Shown piece after piece: positions 1 through 6,921 of a stretch of DNA of 8,810 bases (position 1 is its first letter; every line of letters starts with the position of its first letter). The position numbers were made by a program, and so were the translations under genes. The stretch is from NCBI GenBank assembly GCA_938009055.1, contig CALLIO010000180.1, positions 1-8,810 on the forward strand, given 5' to 3'. The DNA is from an uncultured Altererythrobacter sp. Lineage in GTDB: Bacteria > Pseudomonadota > Alphaproteobacteria > Sphingomonadales > Sphingomonadaceae. The notes beneath the pieces were generated by a model. That model saw only the letters and a list, made by a program, of their open reading frames with translations. It was not told where the DNA came from and searched no databases.

Positions 1-894
1 ATCATCGCGCAATCCGCCAACCCGCCCGAGCGCCTCTGACAAGCTCAGGCCCGATCCCTCGAACGGAATTTCCGCGTTCTGATTAACCGCGCCCAGCGCG
101 ACAAAGCTGAAGGGCTTGTGCAAAACGGTGATAATATCATCGGGGCGCAAGGTCACATTTTGCGCCGGATCGGTGATTACATTTTGCAAGGGCATGGTCG
201 CGATCAAATTGCCGCGCGCAAGCTGGACGGTCGACTTCACCACCGGCTGGCTCGCCCCGCCAGCGGTTGCAATCGCATCGAGCAATCGCTCGCCCTTGGC
301 GGTTAGCGGCATGCGCTGATCGCGCGCAACCTCGCCCAATACAGTGACCGATCGCGTGGTGTTTTCCACCAGCCTCACAAGCGCTTGCGGTTGATGTGCC
401 TTGCCGCGCAGACGGTTCACAATCTCGCGCTGGATCGAAGCGGGCGAGCGTCCCTCCACCGCGACTTTGCCGACAAAGGGTACGGTGATGCTGCCATCTG
501 AGCCGACCCGTTGCTGGGGAATGTCAGCGCGCTGGGCGTTGTCGATCCCAGTGTCGCTGGAAGTTCCGGATGCGCCCCGACCAAACAGGACCGCAGGCGG
601 CGCTTCCCAGATCGCAATATCGAGCACATCACCCGCCCCGATCACGCTTTGCGAGATTCCGCTTTGGCCGAAAAGCTGCGCAAAGCTTGAGGCACGGCGG
701 TAACCGGACAGACCGCTTAGGGTTGCCTGATTAAGCTCGACAATCTGGATTGCACTGTCATCGTAAGATTGCTGATCCGCCTTTGTGATTTTGCCCGTCG
801 AAGGGCCGCTACCGCCAAGGCTGGTGCAGGCCGCAAGCGCGCCCGCCAAGAACAAGGCAGATAGATTTCGCAGCGAAGGAAAAGGTGACATCAT
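1..894 (-). CDS. outer-membrane polysaccharide export lipoprotein, Wza/CtrA/BexD type (partial, 3' end off window)
   Basis: N-terminal 298 residues of the outer-membrane channel subunit that lets the polysaccharide leave the cell; no stop codon occurs before position 1. I translated it from the reverse complement. Residues 1-22 form a lipoprotein signal peptide (MMSPFPSLRN followed by a hydrophobic stretch) with lipobox LAAC, making C23 the lipidated residue; the next residue is Thr, compatible with outer-membrane sorting. A polysaccharide export domain runs from about 84 (VIGAGDVLDIAIWEAPP) to about 180, with VGSDGSITVPFVGKV (130-144). A first SLBB-like domain follows at about 182-257 (VTVLGEV to RPDDIITV), and a second begins near 264 (FVALGAV). 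Family members are usually near 400 residues, so about a quarter is missing. Two adjacent ATGs (894 and 891) could serve as start. It lies 8 nt after the glycosyltransferase stop. Confidence 0.93.
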   Translation of the reverse strand, partial: MMSPFPSLRNLSALFLAGALAACTSLGGSGPSTGKITKADQQSYDDSAIQIVELNQATLSGLSGYRRASSFAQLFGQSGISQSVIGAGDVLDIAIWEAPPAVLFGRGASGTSSDTGIDNAQRADIPQQRVGSDGSITVPFVGKVAVEGRSPASIQREIVNRLRGKAHQPQALVRLVENTTRSVTVLGEVARDQRMPLTAKGERLLDAIATAGGASQPVVKSTVQLARGNLIATMPLQNVITDPAQNVTLRPDDIITVLHKPFSFVALGAVNQNAEIPFEGSGLSLSEALGRVGGLRDD

Positions 895-902
895 GCCAAT
901 CA

Positions 903-2213
903 TCATAGCAGCTTTTCATAGAGTGTCTTGAGCTTCGCGCGATAAGCATCAGGCGAGTAAAGCGCCGCCTGCTCCAGACCGCGCTTGGCATATTCCGCGC
1001 GCAGATCGCCATCGGCATCGAGCGAGCGGATCGCCGCGGTGATCGCGCCTGTGTCATAGGGGTCGACCATCAGTGCAGCATTGCCGGCGACTTCTGGAAG
1101 CGAAGAGGTGTTGGAGCAAATCACCGGCGTGCCCAAAAGCATTGCTTCGAGCACGGGCAATCCAAACCCTTCGTAAAGCGATGGGAACAGCGCGCCCTTC
1201 GCGCCGCGGATCAGGCTGACGAGCAATGGAAACGGCGCATAAGGCAATCGGATCACGCGCTTTCTCGCCCCGCGCCGCCGCTCAAGCGAGCCATAGACCG
1301 TGTCCGTTTCGCCCAAGAGTTTGAGCTCCTGCTCTGCTTTCCAAGCCTGCGCGCCAACCAGTACAAGCGGCGTTTCGACCTTGGAGGACAGATACGCCTC
1401 GATCATCCGGCCAATGTTCTTTTTCGGTTCGAGCGAACCCCAGAAAAGGAAGTATCCCTTATAGTCAAAACCGGTTAGCCCTTCGACCTCGCGGGCGACC
1501 TGATCTTCGGGTTTGGTCAAATATTTCTGCGGGATATCAACCGATTGATACGTGTTGGTGATACGTTCTGGAGCAATGCCGACTAGCTCGACCAAATCGC
1601 GTTTCGAGTTTTCCGACACGGTCACAAAGTGATCGGCTCTTTTGTCCAGTTGGCGCAGCAATTTGAGGTAGCGCCGCTTGTGATCGAGCGTGGTGTAGGG
1701 AAGCCGCAAGGGCACAACATCATGCAAGGTGTAGATATTGGGGCGGCCCTTCACCCACAGCGGCACGGGATAGGTCCAATGCGCAAGATCGGGCTTTTCC
1801 GGCAAGCGAATGGCAGAGGGACGGCCCCACAATTTGAACGCGCTCTGACTGCGCTGGAACAGATCGGGCGAGTTCAGCAGGCGGTCGAAATGCGGCAGGC
1901 GCGATTTGAATGTGTCGGTGATGACCTTGCCCGTCACCGGCACTTGCTTGGCCTTGAAAGTGAGCGGGCCGTGGACCGCCTTTTCTACCTGCTCCAAAAT
2001 CTCGAGGATCTTGATCCGCTCGTCTGCACTGGAATCAAAGAAGGAAATTTCGCGCAGCAAGGGATCGCGCGCATAATTGCTGCGATTACCATAGAGCACG
2101 TCCACTTCGTGGCCCAGAGCGCCCAATTCATAGCTCAGGTTTCGCGCATAGGTGGCAACGCCTGTGCCCTTCTCGAGACCGAGATTGTAACCGTCTATGA
2201 GAATGCTCGACAC
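903..2213 (-). CDS. GT4-type glycosyltransferase (GT-B fold)
   Basis: Second retaining glycosyltransferase of the block, 436 residues. The N-terminal domain starts with a glycine-rich loop typical of GT4 enzymes, ILIDGYNLGLEKGTGVATYA (residues 4-23), and has YTLHDVVPLRLP (161-172), matching the HD-PL motif of mannosyltransferase-like members. The donor domain starts at YFLFWGSLEPKKNIGR (254-269). The EX7E pair is E348 and E356 in YEGFGLPVLEA, followed by GTPVICSN. A stretch of roughly 80 residues (about 60-140) between the N-terminal fold elements is less conserved-looking. The GTG at 2213 is the only start that keeps the first motif, because the methyltransferase TAG lies in the same frame 12 nt upstream. 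The ribosome site is weak. The export lipoprotein gene begins 8 nt after its TGA. A mannosyl or similar donor is a guess. Confidence 0.88.
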   Translation of the reverse strand: MSSILIDGYNLGLEKGTGVATYARNLSYELGALGHEVDVLYGNRSNYARDPLLREISFFDSSADERIKILEILEQVEKAVHGPLTFKAKQVPVTGKVITDTFKSRLPHFDRLLNSPDLFQRSQSAFKLWGRPSAIRLPEKPDLAHWTYPVPLWVKGRPNIYTLHDVVPLRLPYTTLDHKRRYLKLLRQLDKRADHFVTVSENSKRDLVELVGIAPERITNTYQSVDIPQKYLTKPEDQVAREVEGLTGFDYKGYFLFWGSLEPKKNIGRMIEAYLSSKVETPLVLVGAQAWKAEQELKLLGETDTVYGSLERRRGARKRVIRLPYAPFPLLVSLIRGAKGALFPSLYEGFGLPVLEAMLLGTPVICSNTSSLPEVAGNAALMVDPYDTGAITAAIRSLDADGDLRAEYAKRGLEQAALYSPDAYRAKLKTLYEKLL

Positions 2214-2225
2214 GGTTAGCGCGCT

Positions 2226-3131
2226 CTAATCCTTGTGAATGATGATACCGAAAGAGGTCACCAGAAATTGCTCGATCTGGAGCTTCAAGTGATCTTCCGA
2301 GCGATAGGGCGGCAAATCGATATGCAGGTCGAGCGGCTTGTCACCCAGATTCCAGTTAAACTCCATCCGGCAGCCTTTTGATTTCAAACGCCGCTCAAGC
2401 CATTCGAAATCGCGGCGGCGGAACAGCACCGTGCTGGCATTATCGACGGTTTCGTCATTGGAAGAACAATTGAACTCGGTCGTGTGAACAGCAATCCCGC
2501 CGGGCTTGAGGCAGCGCACAGAGTTGACGACAAACTCCAGCCCCTTGGCGATTGAGCCCAAATGCTCAAACGCACATGCCGACCAGCAGAAATCGAACTT
2601 TCCATCCAGATCGCGGTCGATATCGTTCATATCCATGAAACGGAAATCGACGAGCTTTTCGAATTTGTCGGGATCGCACAATTTGCGCGCGTTCAACTGC
2701 TGCTTGGTCAGCGCGTGCTGTTCGGTTTCGATCCAGCCGGCATCTTGCGCCTCGTCGGGCGCCAGATCGGTTCCAAGAACAGCCACGCCATTGTTGGCAA
2801 GCATTGCCGCCATCGGTTCATTGCCGACGCCAAAGCCAAGCGCGCTGCGCCCTTCTTGGATCATCTCATTCATATGAAGAGCCTGCATGATGTAGCAATA
2901 TTCCCATTGCTTGCGATGCATCCGCGCTTCTTCGCCAATTTGTGCGCACCAATGGCTGTAATGCGGCTCTTCCAACTGCGCCTGTGTGCAAGCTTGCGAG
3001 ATCGGCTCCCATAGATCGGGTTCAGGCATCGAATAATCTGACTGGCTCAGCAGGCGTGCGGCATCCGCCTCGCTTACGGCCGCAGAGCCTTCGCCCTTCC
3101 CTTTCAGTTTTTGGAGCAAATTGTTGATCAT
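2226..3131 (-). CDS. SAM-dependent methyltransferase (class I), probable glycan modification
   Basis: Class I Rossmann-fold methyltransferase of 301 residues. The SAM-binding motif I is ALGFGVGNEP (97-106), the acidic residue after the second strand is D122 in LGTDLA, and the strand-4 region reads DFCWSACAFEHLGS (180-193). The common LKPGG turn is at 208-212. About 90 residues precede motif I and are not recognisable beyond a Trp/Tyr-rich helix region. No kinase domain and no membrane span are present. The ATG at 3131 has AGGG at 3141-3138 as ribosome site. The position between the ABC transporter and a glycosyltransferase suggests O-methylation of a sugar in the exported polymer, but that is inferred from context. 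Another small-molecule substrate is possible. Confidence 0.8.
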   Translation of the reverse strand: MINNLLQKLKGKGEGSAAVSEADAARLLSQSDYSMPEPDLWEPISQACTQAQLEEPHYSHWCAQIGEEARMHRKQWEYCYIMQALHMNEMIQEGRSALGFGVGNEPMAAMLANNGVAVLGTDLAPDEAQDAGWIETEQHALTKQQLNARKLCDPDKFEKLVDFRFMDMNDIDRDLDGKFDFCWSACAFEHLGSIAKGLEFVVNSVRCLKPGGIAVHTTEFNCSSNDETVDNASTVLFRRRDFEWLERRLKSKGCRMEFNWNLGDKPLDLHIDLPPYRSEDHLKLQIEQFLVTSFGIIIHKD

Positions 3132-3137
3132 GTCTGG

Positions 3138-3142
3138 CCCTA
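3138..3142 (-). promoter_or_regulatory. ribosome binding site for the methyltransferase
   Basis: TAGGG on the minus strand sits 6 nt before the ATG at 3131, in the 15-nt gap after the kpsT-like stop. This is the widest gap between genes in the window, and no terminator or promoter fits into it. Confidence 0.6.
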
Positions 3143-3146
3143 GTTT

Positions 3147-3848
3147 CTAAGCGGTTGATACTTGCAGCTGATCCCACCCTTCGGGCGGTTTCCAGCCGAT
3201 ATATTCCTTGAAATCGGCATAGGCCAATTCAAAGTCGTCGTAATATTCCATTTTGCTGTCGTGCAGAACGCCCCAGCGATTGCATTTGTCGCGAACATAG
3301 GCTGCGTCATGCGATACGATTATCATCGCGCGGTCGGCACGTTTGGTGAATAGCTCATCATCGCAGCGTTCGTGAAAGCGTGCATCGCCGACAGCGGCGA
3401 TTTCATCGATCAGGAAGCAGTCAAACTCGATGATCATCGAAATTGCGAAGGCCAGCCGCGCGCGCATGCCGGAGGAGTAAAATCGCACTTCTTCTTTGAG
3501 GTAAGAGCCAAGCTCGGCAAAATCCTCAACAAAGGCGATATTTTTCTCTGCATCCTGCCCGTAAATCCGGCTGATAAAGCGGACATTGTCGAGGCCGGTG
3601 AGATTGGGCTGAAACGCCCCGCCAAAAGCAATCGGCCAGGAAATCGACATGTCCGATGCGATGCTGCCCGATGTTGGCCGCTCAGCCCCGCTGATGAGCC
3701 GGACCAAGGTTGATTTGCCCGCGCCATTGCGCCCCAGAATGCCCAGCCGCTCGCCCATCTCAAGCTCGAAACTGATCCCGTCGAGCACCAGATTCTCACC
3801 AAAGCGGGTCTTGTAAACCTTGCGCAGATTTTCGACCTTGAGACTCAT
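3147..3848 (-). CDS. kpsT: capsule polysaccharide ABC transporter ATP-binding protein, KpsT/CtrD family
   Basis: Cytoplasmic ATPase subunit that powers capsule export with the KpsM-like permease. In its 233 residues all nucleotide-binding elements can be seen: Walker A GRNGAGKST (39-47), a Q-loop glutamine near Q80 (FGGAFQPNLTG), the signature YSSGMRARLAF (124-134) in the SSGM form typical of polysaccharide exporters, Walker B CFLIDE (144-149) and the H-loop histidine in IIVSHD (176-181). It ends soon after the core domain, so it lacks the C-terminal glycan-binding extension of Wzt from O8/O9a-type O-antigen exporters. That places it with capsule exporters, which agrees with the kpsE and kpsM neighbours. 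Its ATG overlaps the kpsM stop by 4 nt, and a 15-nt gap separates it from the methyltransferase. Confidence 0.95.
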   Translation of the reverse strand: MSLKVENLRKVYKTRFGENLVLDGISFELEMGERLGILGRNGAGKSTLVRLISGAERPTSGSIASDMSISWPIAFGGAFQPNLTGLDNVRFISRIYGQDAEKNIAFVEDFAELGSYLKEEVRFYSSGMRARLAFAISMIIEFDCFLIDEIAAVGDARFHERCDDELFTKRADRAMIIVSHDAAYVRDKCNRWGVLHDSKMEYYDDFELAYADFKEYIGWKPPEGWDQLQVSTA

Positions 3849-4648
3849 TCAGGAACCACCCTTCGCGCGACATAGCGCAAGGTGACGAGCGCCGCCGTGC
3901 TCAAAGCGAGATTGAAAGGGATGAGATAGCCAAGGTCATAGATCGCGCGCGCTTCGCTTCCGAAAAAGCCATCGCGGACCATCTCAACCCCGTGGACGAT
4001 GGGGATCCACAGCACGATCTCTTGCGCGAAGATTGGCAATGCCGCGACCATGAAAGCGGCACCTGACAATGGGAAGAGCAGATAAGAGAAAGGGTGCCAC
4101 AGCTTGTCGACCAATTCGCTTTGATGGCTGAGCGCGCCCATCAGGATCGCCAAAGCGCTGCCGAACCATGCGATCAGCATCCAGCCGCCGATCACGGTCA
4201 AAATGTCTTCTGGCGGCGCCATCCACCCCGACGCAACGAAGGCAGTGCCCAGCGCGGCAAAGCTGATCGTTGCTCCACCAAATTCGAGCAGCAGGCGCGC
4301 GATATAGATATCCGCAACCTTGATATTGCGGTGATACATCAGTGCGAGATTGGCGCGCAAAGCCCCGATGCAGCGCCCGGGCATATTGCGCCATAAAAGC
4401 ACGCTGGAATATCCCGCCAGCGCGAAGGCGACGATGGGCAGATCGCTGCCATGGACAGACTTTGTTGCTGTCCAAAGAACCGTGACCCCGACAGTGAACA
4501 GCATTGGCTCGACAAACAGCCACATGAAACCAATATTGTGCCGTCCGAACCGAGTGAGAATTTCGCGACGGAACAGCGCCGAGATAACCCGCCCTTGCAC
4601 TTGTAGGCGGCCATTCCAGCCCGTGTCTTGGCTTGGAGCGCTTGCCAT
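3845..4648 (-). CDS. kpsM: capsule polysaccharide ABC transporter permease, KpsM/CtrC family
   Basis: Integral inner-membrane subunit of the ABC-2 type exporter that moves the lipid-linked polysaccharide across the inner membrane. With the ATG at 4648 it is 267 residues. An amphipathic N-terminal segment with LFRREILTRFGRHNIGF (residues 25-41), typical of the family, is followed by about six hydrophobic segments near 40-61, 70-86, 119-140, 149-173, 187-206 and 240-257. A TTG one codon further upstream (4651) would also be in frame. I prefer the ATG because it forms a TGATG junction with the kpsE stop, a standard translational coupling arrangement. The gene overlaps the kpsT start by 4 nt (ATGA). 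It is sandwiched between adaptor and ATPase in the usual capsule order. The family is clear; the transported polymer is unknown. Confidence 0.93.
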   Translation of the reverse strand: MASAPSQDTGWNGRLQVQGRVISALFRREILTRFGRHNIGFMWLFVEPMLFTVGVTVLWTATKSVHGSDLPIVAFALAGYSSVLLWRNMPGRCIGALRANLALMYHRNIKVADIYIARLLLEFGGATISFAALGTAFVASGWMAPPEDILTVIGGWMLIAWFGSALAILMGALSHQSELVDKLWHPFSYLLFPLSGAAFMVAALPIFAQEIVLWIPIVHGVEMVRDGFFGSEARAIYDLGYLIPFNLALSTAALVTLRYVARRVVPE

Positions 4649-5742
4649 CAATCGCGATGCTCGCGCACACCGATCAGCAGCATGGTGAGCACGCCCCAGG
4701 CGAGCAGCCCCATCACCAATGTCGCCAAAATTCCGCGGATCCGGCGCGGCTCGGTCGGATAGTCAGGCAGGCTGGGCTTGGCCACTTGCTCAAGATAAAC
4801 CCGCTTTCGCCGCGCTTCGCCTTGGGCTTCCTGCAATCCGGCGAGCACGACCGCCAGCTGCTTGTCAGCCAGTTGTGAATTGAGCTGCAATTCGGAATAT
4901 TTCGCCATGGATGAGGAGAGCGAGGCGCGCCCACCGACCAATTCTTGGCGGGCATCTTCAATCTCTTCTTCCAGCCCCTTGATCTGGGTCTTGAGGAAAG
5001 GGATTTGCGACGCGCGCGGCGTATAGGTCTGCAATTGGCGCAATTTCGTTTGCGCGCCGATCAGCTCGTCCTGCAATTTGGAGATCATCTGCAAGCCGAC
5101 TTCGGACTCTTGCTCTGGATCGACAATGCCATTGCGGTCGCGGAAGGTGGCCAGCGCCAGCGCGGCCGAACGCGCCTCTTCCTTCGCTGCATCCAGCTCT
5201 TCCTCAGCAACCGCAATTGAATCCTCGCGCGCACGGCCCGCCAGCGAATTCACCAACGATTCGGAGCGGGCAACCAGCCGCTGGTTGATTTTCTGGGCTG
5301 TATCCGGCTCGAACGCGCGCACAGTGATCGTTAGTATCTGCGTTGTCGCGCCTTCTTCAACCGACATCTTGTCAGCGAAATATTCGAAGAATTCCTCGCC
5401 GCTTTGTCCGCCAATCGCTCCGAAACGATCCCAGAAGAAAAGCTGCGGCCCGTTATAGGCTTTGGTCAGCAAGCCATCCTCATTGCTCTCTGCAATCGCC
5501 TGGCGCGAGCGCAGATATTCAATGACGGTGTTGTTGCCTTCTTGCGCTGCACCAAAGCCTGTTTGACTGAGCGCTGCGGTTAAAGGAGAGGCGGCCTGCT
5601 GCGACGGATTGCGCACCACGATCCGGCTTTCGGAGACATAGACATCCTCTGCCAGCAGCCCATAATACAGCAGCGCCACGCCCGTGGGCGCAGCCACCGC
5701 CAGCCAGAAAAGAAGCGGTATCGACTTTATGCGCTCAAACAT
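4648..5742 (-). CDS. kpsE: capsule export inner-membrane adaptor, KpsE/CtrB/BexC family
   Basis: Polysaccharide co-polymerase type 3 protein that bridges the inner-membrane ABC transporter and the outer-membrane export channel in ABC-dependent capsule systems. The 364-residue chain has the expected two-membrane-span layout: a short cytoplasmic tip, a first segment at about residues 9-30, a large periplasmic region and a second segment at about 338-358 ending in a charged tail (VREHRD). The periplasmic part has an extended alpha-helical, Glu/Gln/Ala-rich stretch (about 170-330) that should form coiled coil. The SRIVVRNP segment (39-46) lies right after the first span. The ATG at 5742 overlaps the upstream glycosyltransferase by 16 nt and has GAGGCGGA (5756-5749) as ribosome site. 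Its stop codon shares one base with the next gene's ATG. The symbol follows the E. coli group 2 nomenclature; CtrB or BexC would be equally apt. Confidence 0.92.
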   Translation of the reverse strand: MFERIKSIPLLFWLAVAAPTGVALLYYGLLAEDVYVSESRIVVRNPSQQAASPLTAALSQTGFGAAQEGNNTVIEYLRSRQAIAESNEDGLLTKAYNGPQLFFWDRFGAIGGQSGEEFFEYFADKMSVEEGATTQILTITVRAFEPDTAQKINQRLVARSESLVNSLAGRAREDSIAVAEEELDAAKEEARSAALALATFRDRNGIVDPEQESEVGLQMISKLQDELIGAQTKLRQLQTYTPRASQIPFLKTQIKGLEEEIEDARQELVGGRASLSSSMAKYSELQLNSQLADKQLAVVLAGLQEAQGEARRKRVYLEQVAKPSLPDYPTEPRRIRGILATLVMGLLAWGVLTMLLIGVREHRD

Positions 5743-6920
5743 GCGTCATCCGCCTCAATCTCTGGAAGCGCGAGCCAGTTTTCAAGCCGCGCGAAATGGT
5801 CGCTCCATTGCGGCGGGGCAAAATCGTCCAACGCCGTGATCTGGCGCGCGCGCTCGGTAGAATTGTTCGTGTAATCGGCAATCGCTGTCCCCCAAGCCGC
5901 GCGATCGTGTGGATCGAGCAGCAGCGGGATGTTCTGGCCGATTTCCTTGAAGATTGGAATATCGCTCGCGATGACAGGCGTGCCTGATTGCAAAGCCTCA
6001 ATCACTGGCAAGCCATACCCTTCGGCCAAGCTCGGCATAAGCAAAGCCTTGGCAGCGCGCAGCAATGCGCCCATCCGCTCATCTGAACATTGTGCAATCA
6101 GCTCGACCTTCCCGCGCAATTCATCTCTTTGCGCCAGATCGGAAAGCACGGTTTCGCTCAATCGCCCCGTCTGGCCAATCAGCACAAGGCGCGGCGCACC
6201 AGTGCCTTCGCGCTGGACAATCTCGCGCCACAGATCGATCAGCAGGCGGTGGTTTTTGCGCGGCTCAAGCGTGCCGATGGCAAGGAAGAAGGGTTCATCG
6301 TGCGATAGGTCAGCGCCGCCTTGCAGCAATTGCGCGCCCGCCAAGGGCGCGGTCAGAATGGGCGGCGTTGGCAGGCTTTCCTGCATGGCATAGGCTCTAA
6401 GGTCGCTCGCCACATGGTTTGAGCTAACGATGATCCTATCAGCATTTTGCAGCGCCATTTCCACCCTTCCGCGATGCCGCTTGACGGCGTGCGGGCGGGT
6501 CAGCTCAGGGTGACGGATCGGAATAAGGTCATGGATGAAGTAAGCCGAACGCAGCGTCGATTTTCTCGTCCATTGGTGATGCGAGGCAAGGTCAAAATCC
6601 GTATGCCCGACATTGATATAGGTCTGCCCGCTCCCCTCCACCTGCGAGCTTCCCCGCGCCACCGCAGTGGGGACAAACGCCGTCAAAGCAGAGCGGAATT
6701 GTGTGGGCGGAGCGAGCAAGAGTTGGAACAATTGATCGGAACTGCGCGCGCCCAATGTCCAGACAATGCCGCGATGCTGCACCACTGCATGCGCGCTATG
6801 CTGGAAGTGCTCCAGATAGGCGCGAGCCACCCGGTCCAGGCCGGTCGCTTGGCGGCGGGTCCAACTGAGCGCCAAAAGCCGCGTGACATCGAGCAGAATG
6901 GGACGGGTGAGCTGTGCCAA
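5727..6920 (-). CDS. GT4-type glycosyltransferase (family 1 fold GT-B)
   Basis: Retaining glycosyltransferase of the GT-B fold, likely transferring a sugar from a nucleotide donor during polysaccharide assembly on the cytoplasmic side of the inner membrane. The N-terminal acceptor domain carries ILLDVTRL (residues 8-15) and the AYFIHDLIPIRHPE stretch (126-139). The donor domain begins with FLAIGTLEPRKNHRLL (212-227), containing the conserved Arg-Lys pair. The EX7E motif is E300 to E308 within SLAEGYGLPVIEA, and GTPVIASD follows. The start is a TTG at 6920. An in-frame TAA lies just upstream (6935-6933), the first in-frame ATG would be residue 155, and AAAGG at 6934-6930 gives a ribosome site 9 nt away. 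It follows the cytidylyltransferase stop by 1 nt and overlaps the KpsE-like gene by 16 nt. Donor and acceptor cannot be read from the sequence. Confidence 0.88.
   Translation of the reverse strand: MAQLTRPILLDVTRLLALSWTRRQATGLDRVARAYLEHFQHSAHAVVQHRGIVWTLGARSSDQLFQLLLAPPTQFRSALTAFVPTAVARGSSQVEGSGQTYINVGHTDFDLASHHQWTRKSTLRSAYFIHDLIPIRHPELTRPHAVKRHRGRVEMALQNADRIIVSSNHVASDLRAYAMQESLPTPPILTAPLAGAQLLQGGADLSHDEPFFLAIGTLEPRKNHRLLIDLWREIVQREGTGAPRLVLIGQTGRLSETVLSDLAQRDELRGKVELIAQCSDERMGALLRAAKALLMPSLAEGYGLPVIEALQSGTPVIASDIPIFKEIGQNIPLLLDPHDRAAWGTAIADYTNNSTERARQITALDDFAPPQWSDHFARLENWLALPEIEADDACLSA
5749..5756 (-). promoter_or_regulatory. ribosome binding site for the kpsE-like gene
   Basis: GAGGCGGA on the minus strand, within the last codons of the glycosyltransferase gene, precedes the kpsE-like ATG at 5742 by 6 to 10 nt depending on which part pairs. 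It makes the 16-nt gene overlap credible. Confidence 0.6.
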
Positions 6921-6921
6921 T

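Noticed and set aside
1629..2219. 196-codon open frame on the plus strand
   Set aside because: It is antisense to the second glycosyltransferase. No domain pattern is visible, and the minus-strand gene has an intact EX7E motif and operon context.
3132..3146. Possible internal promoter or terminator between the kpsT-like gene and the methyltransferase
   Set aside because: The gap is 15 nt and holds only a ribosome binding site. There is no inverted repeat or T-run.
3984..4670. 228-codon minus-strand frame overlapping the permease
   Set aside because: It is Arg-, Ala- and His-rich with no membrane segments, in a different frame from the permease, which has a clear family pattern and coupled start and stop junctions.
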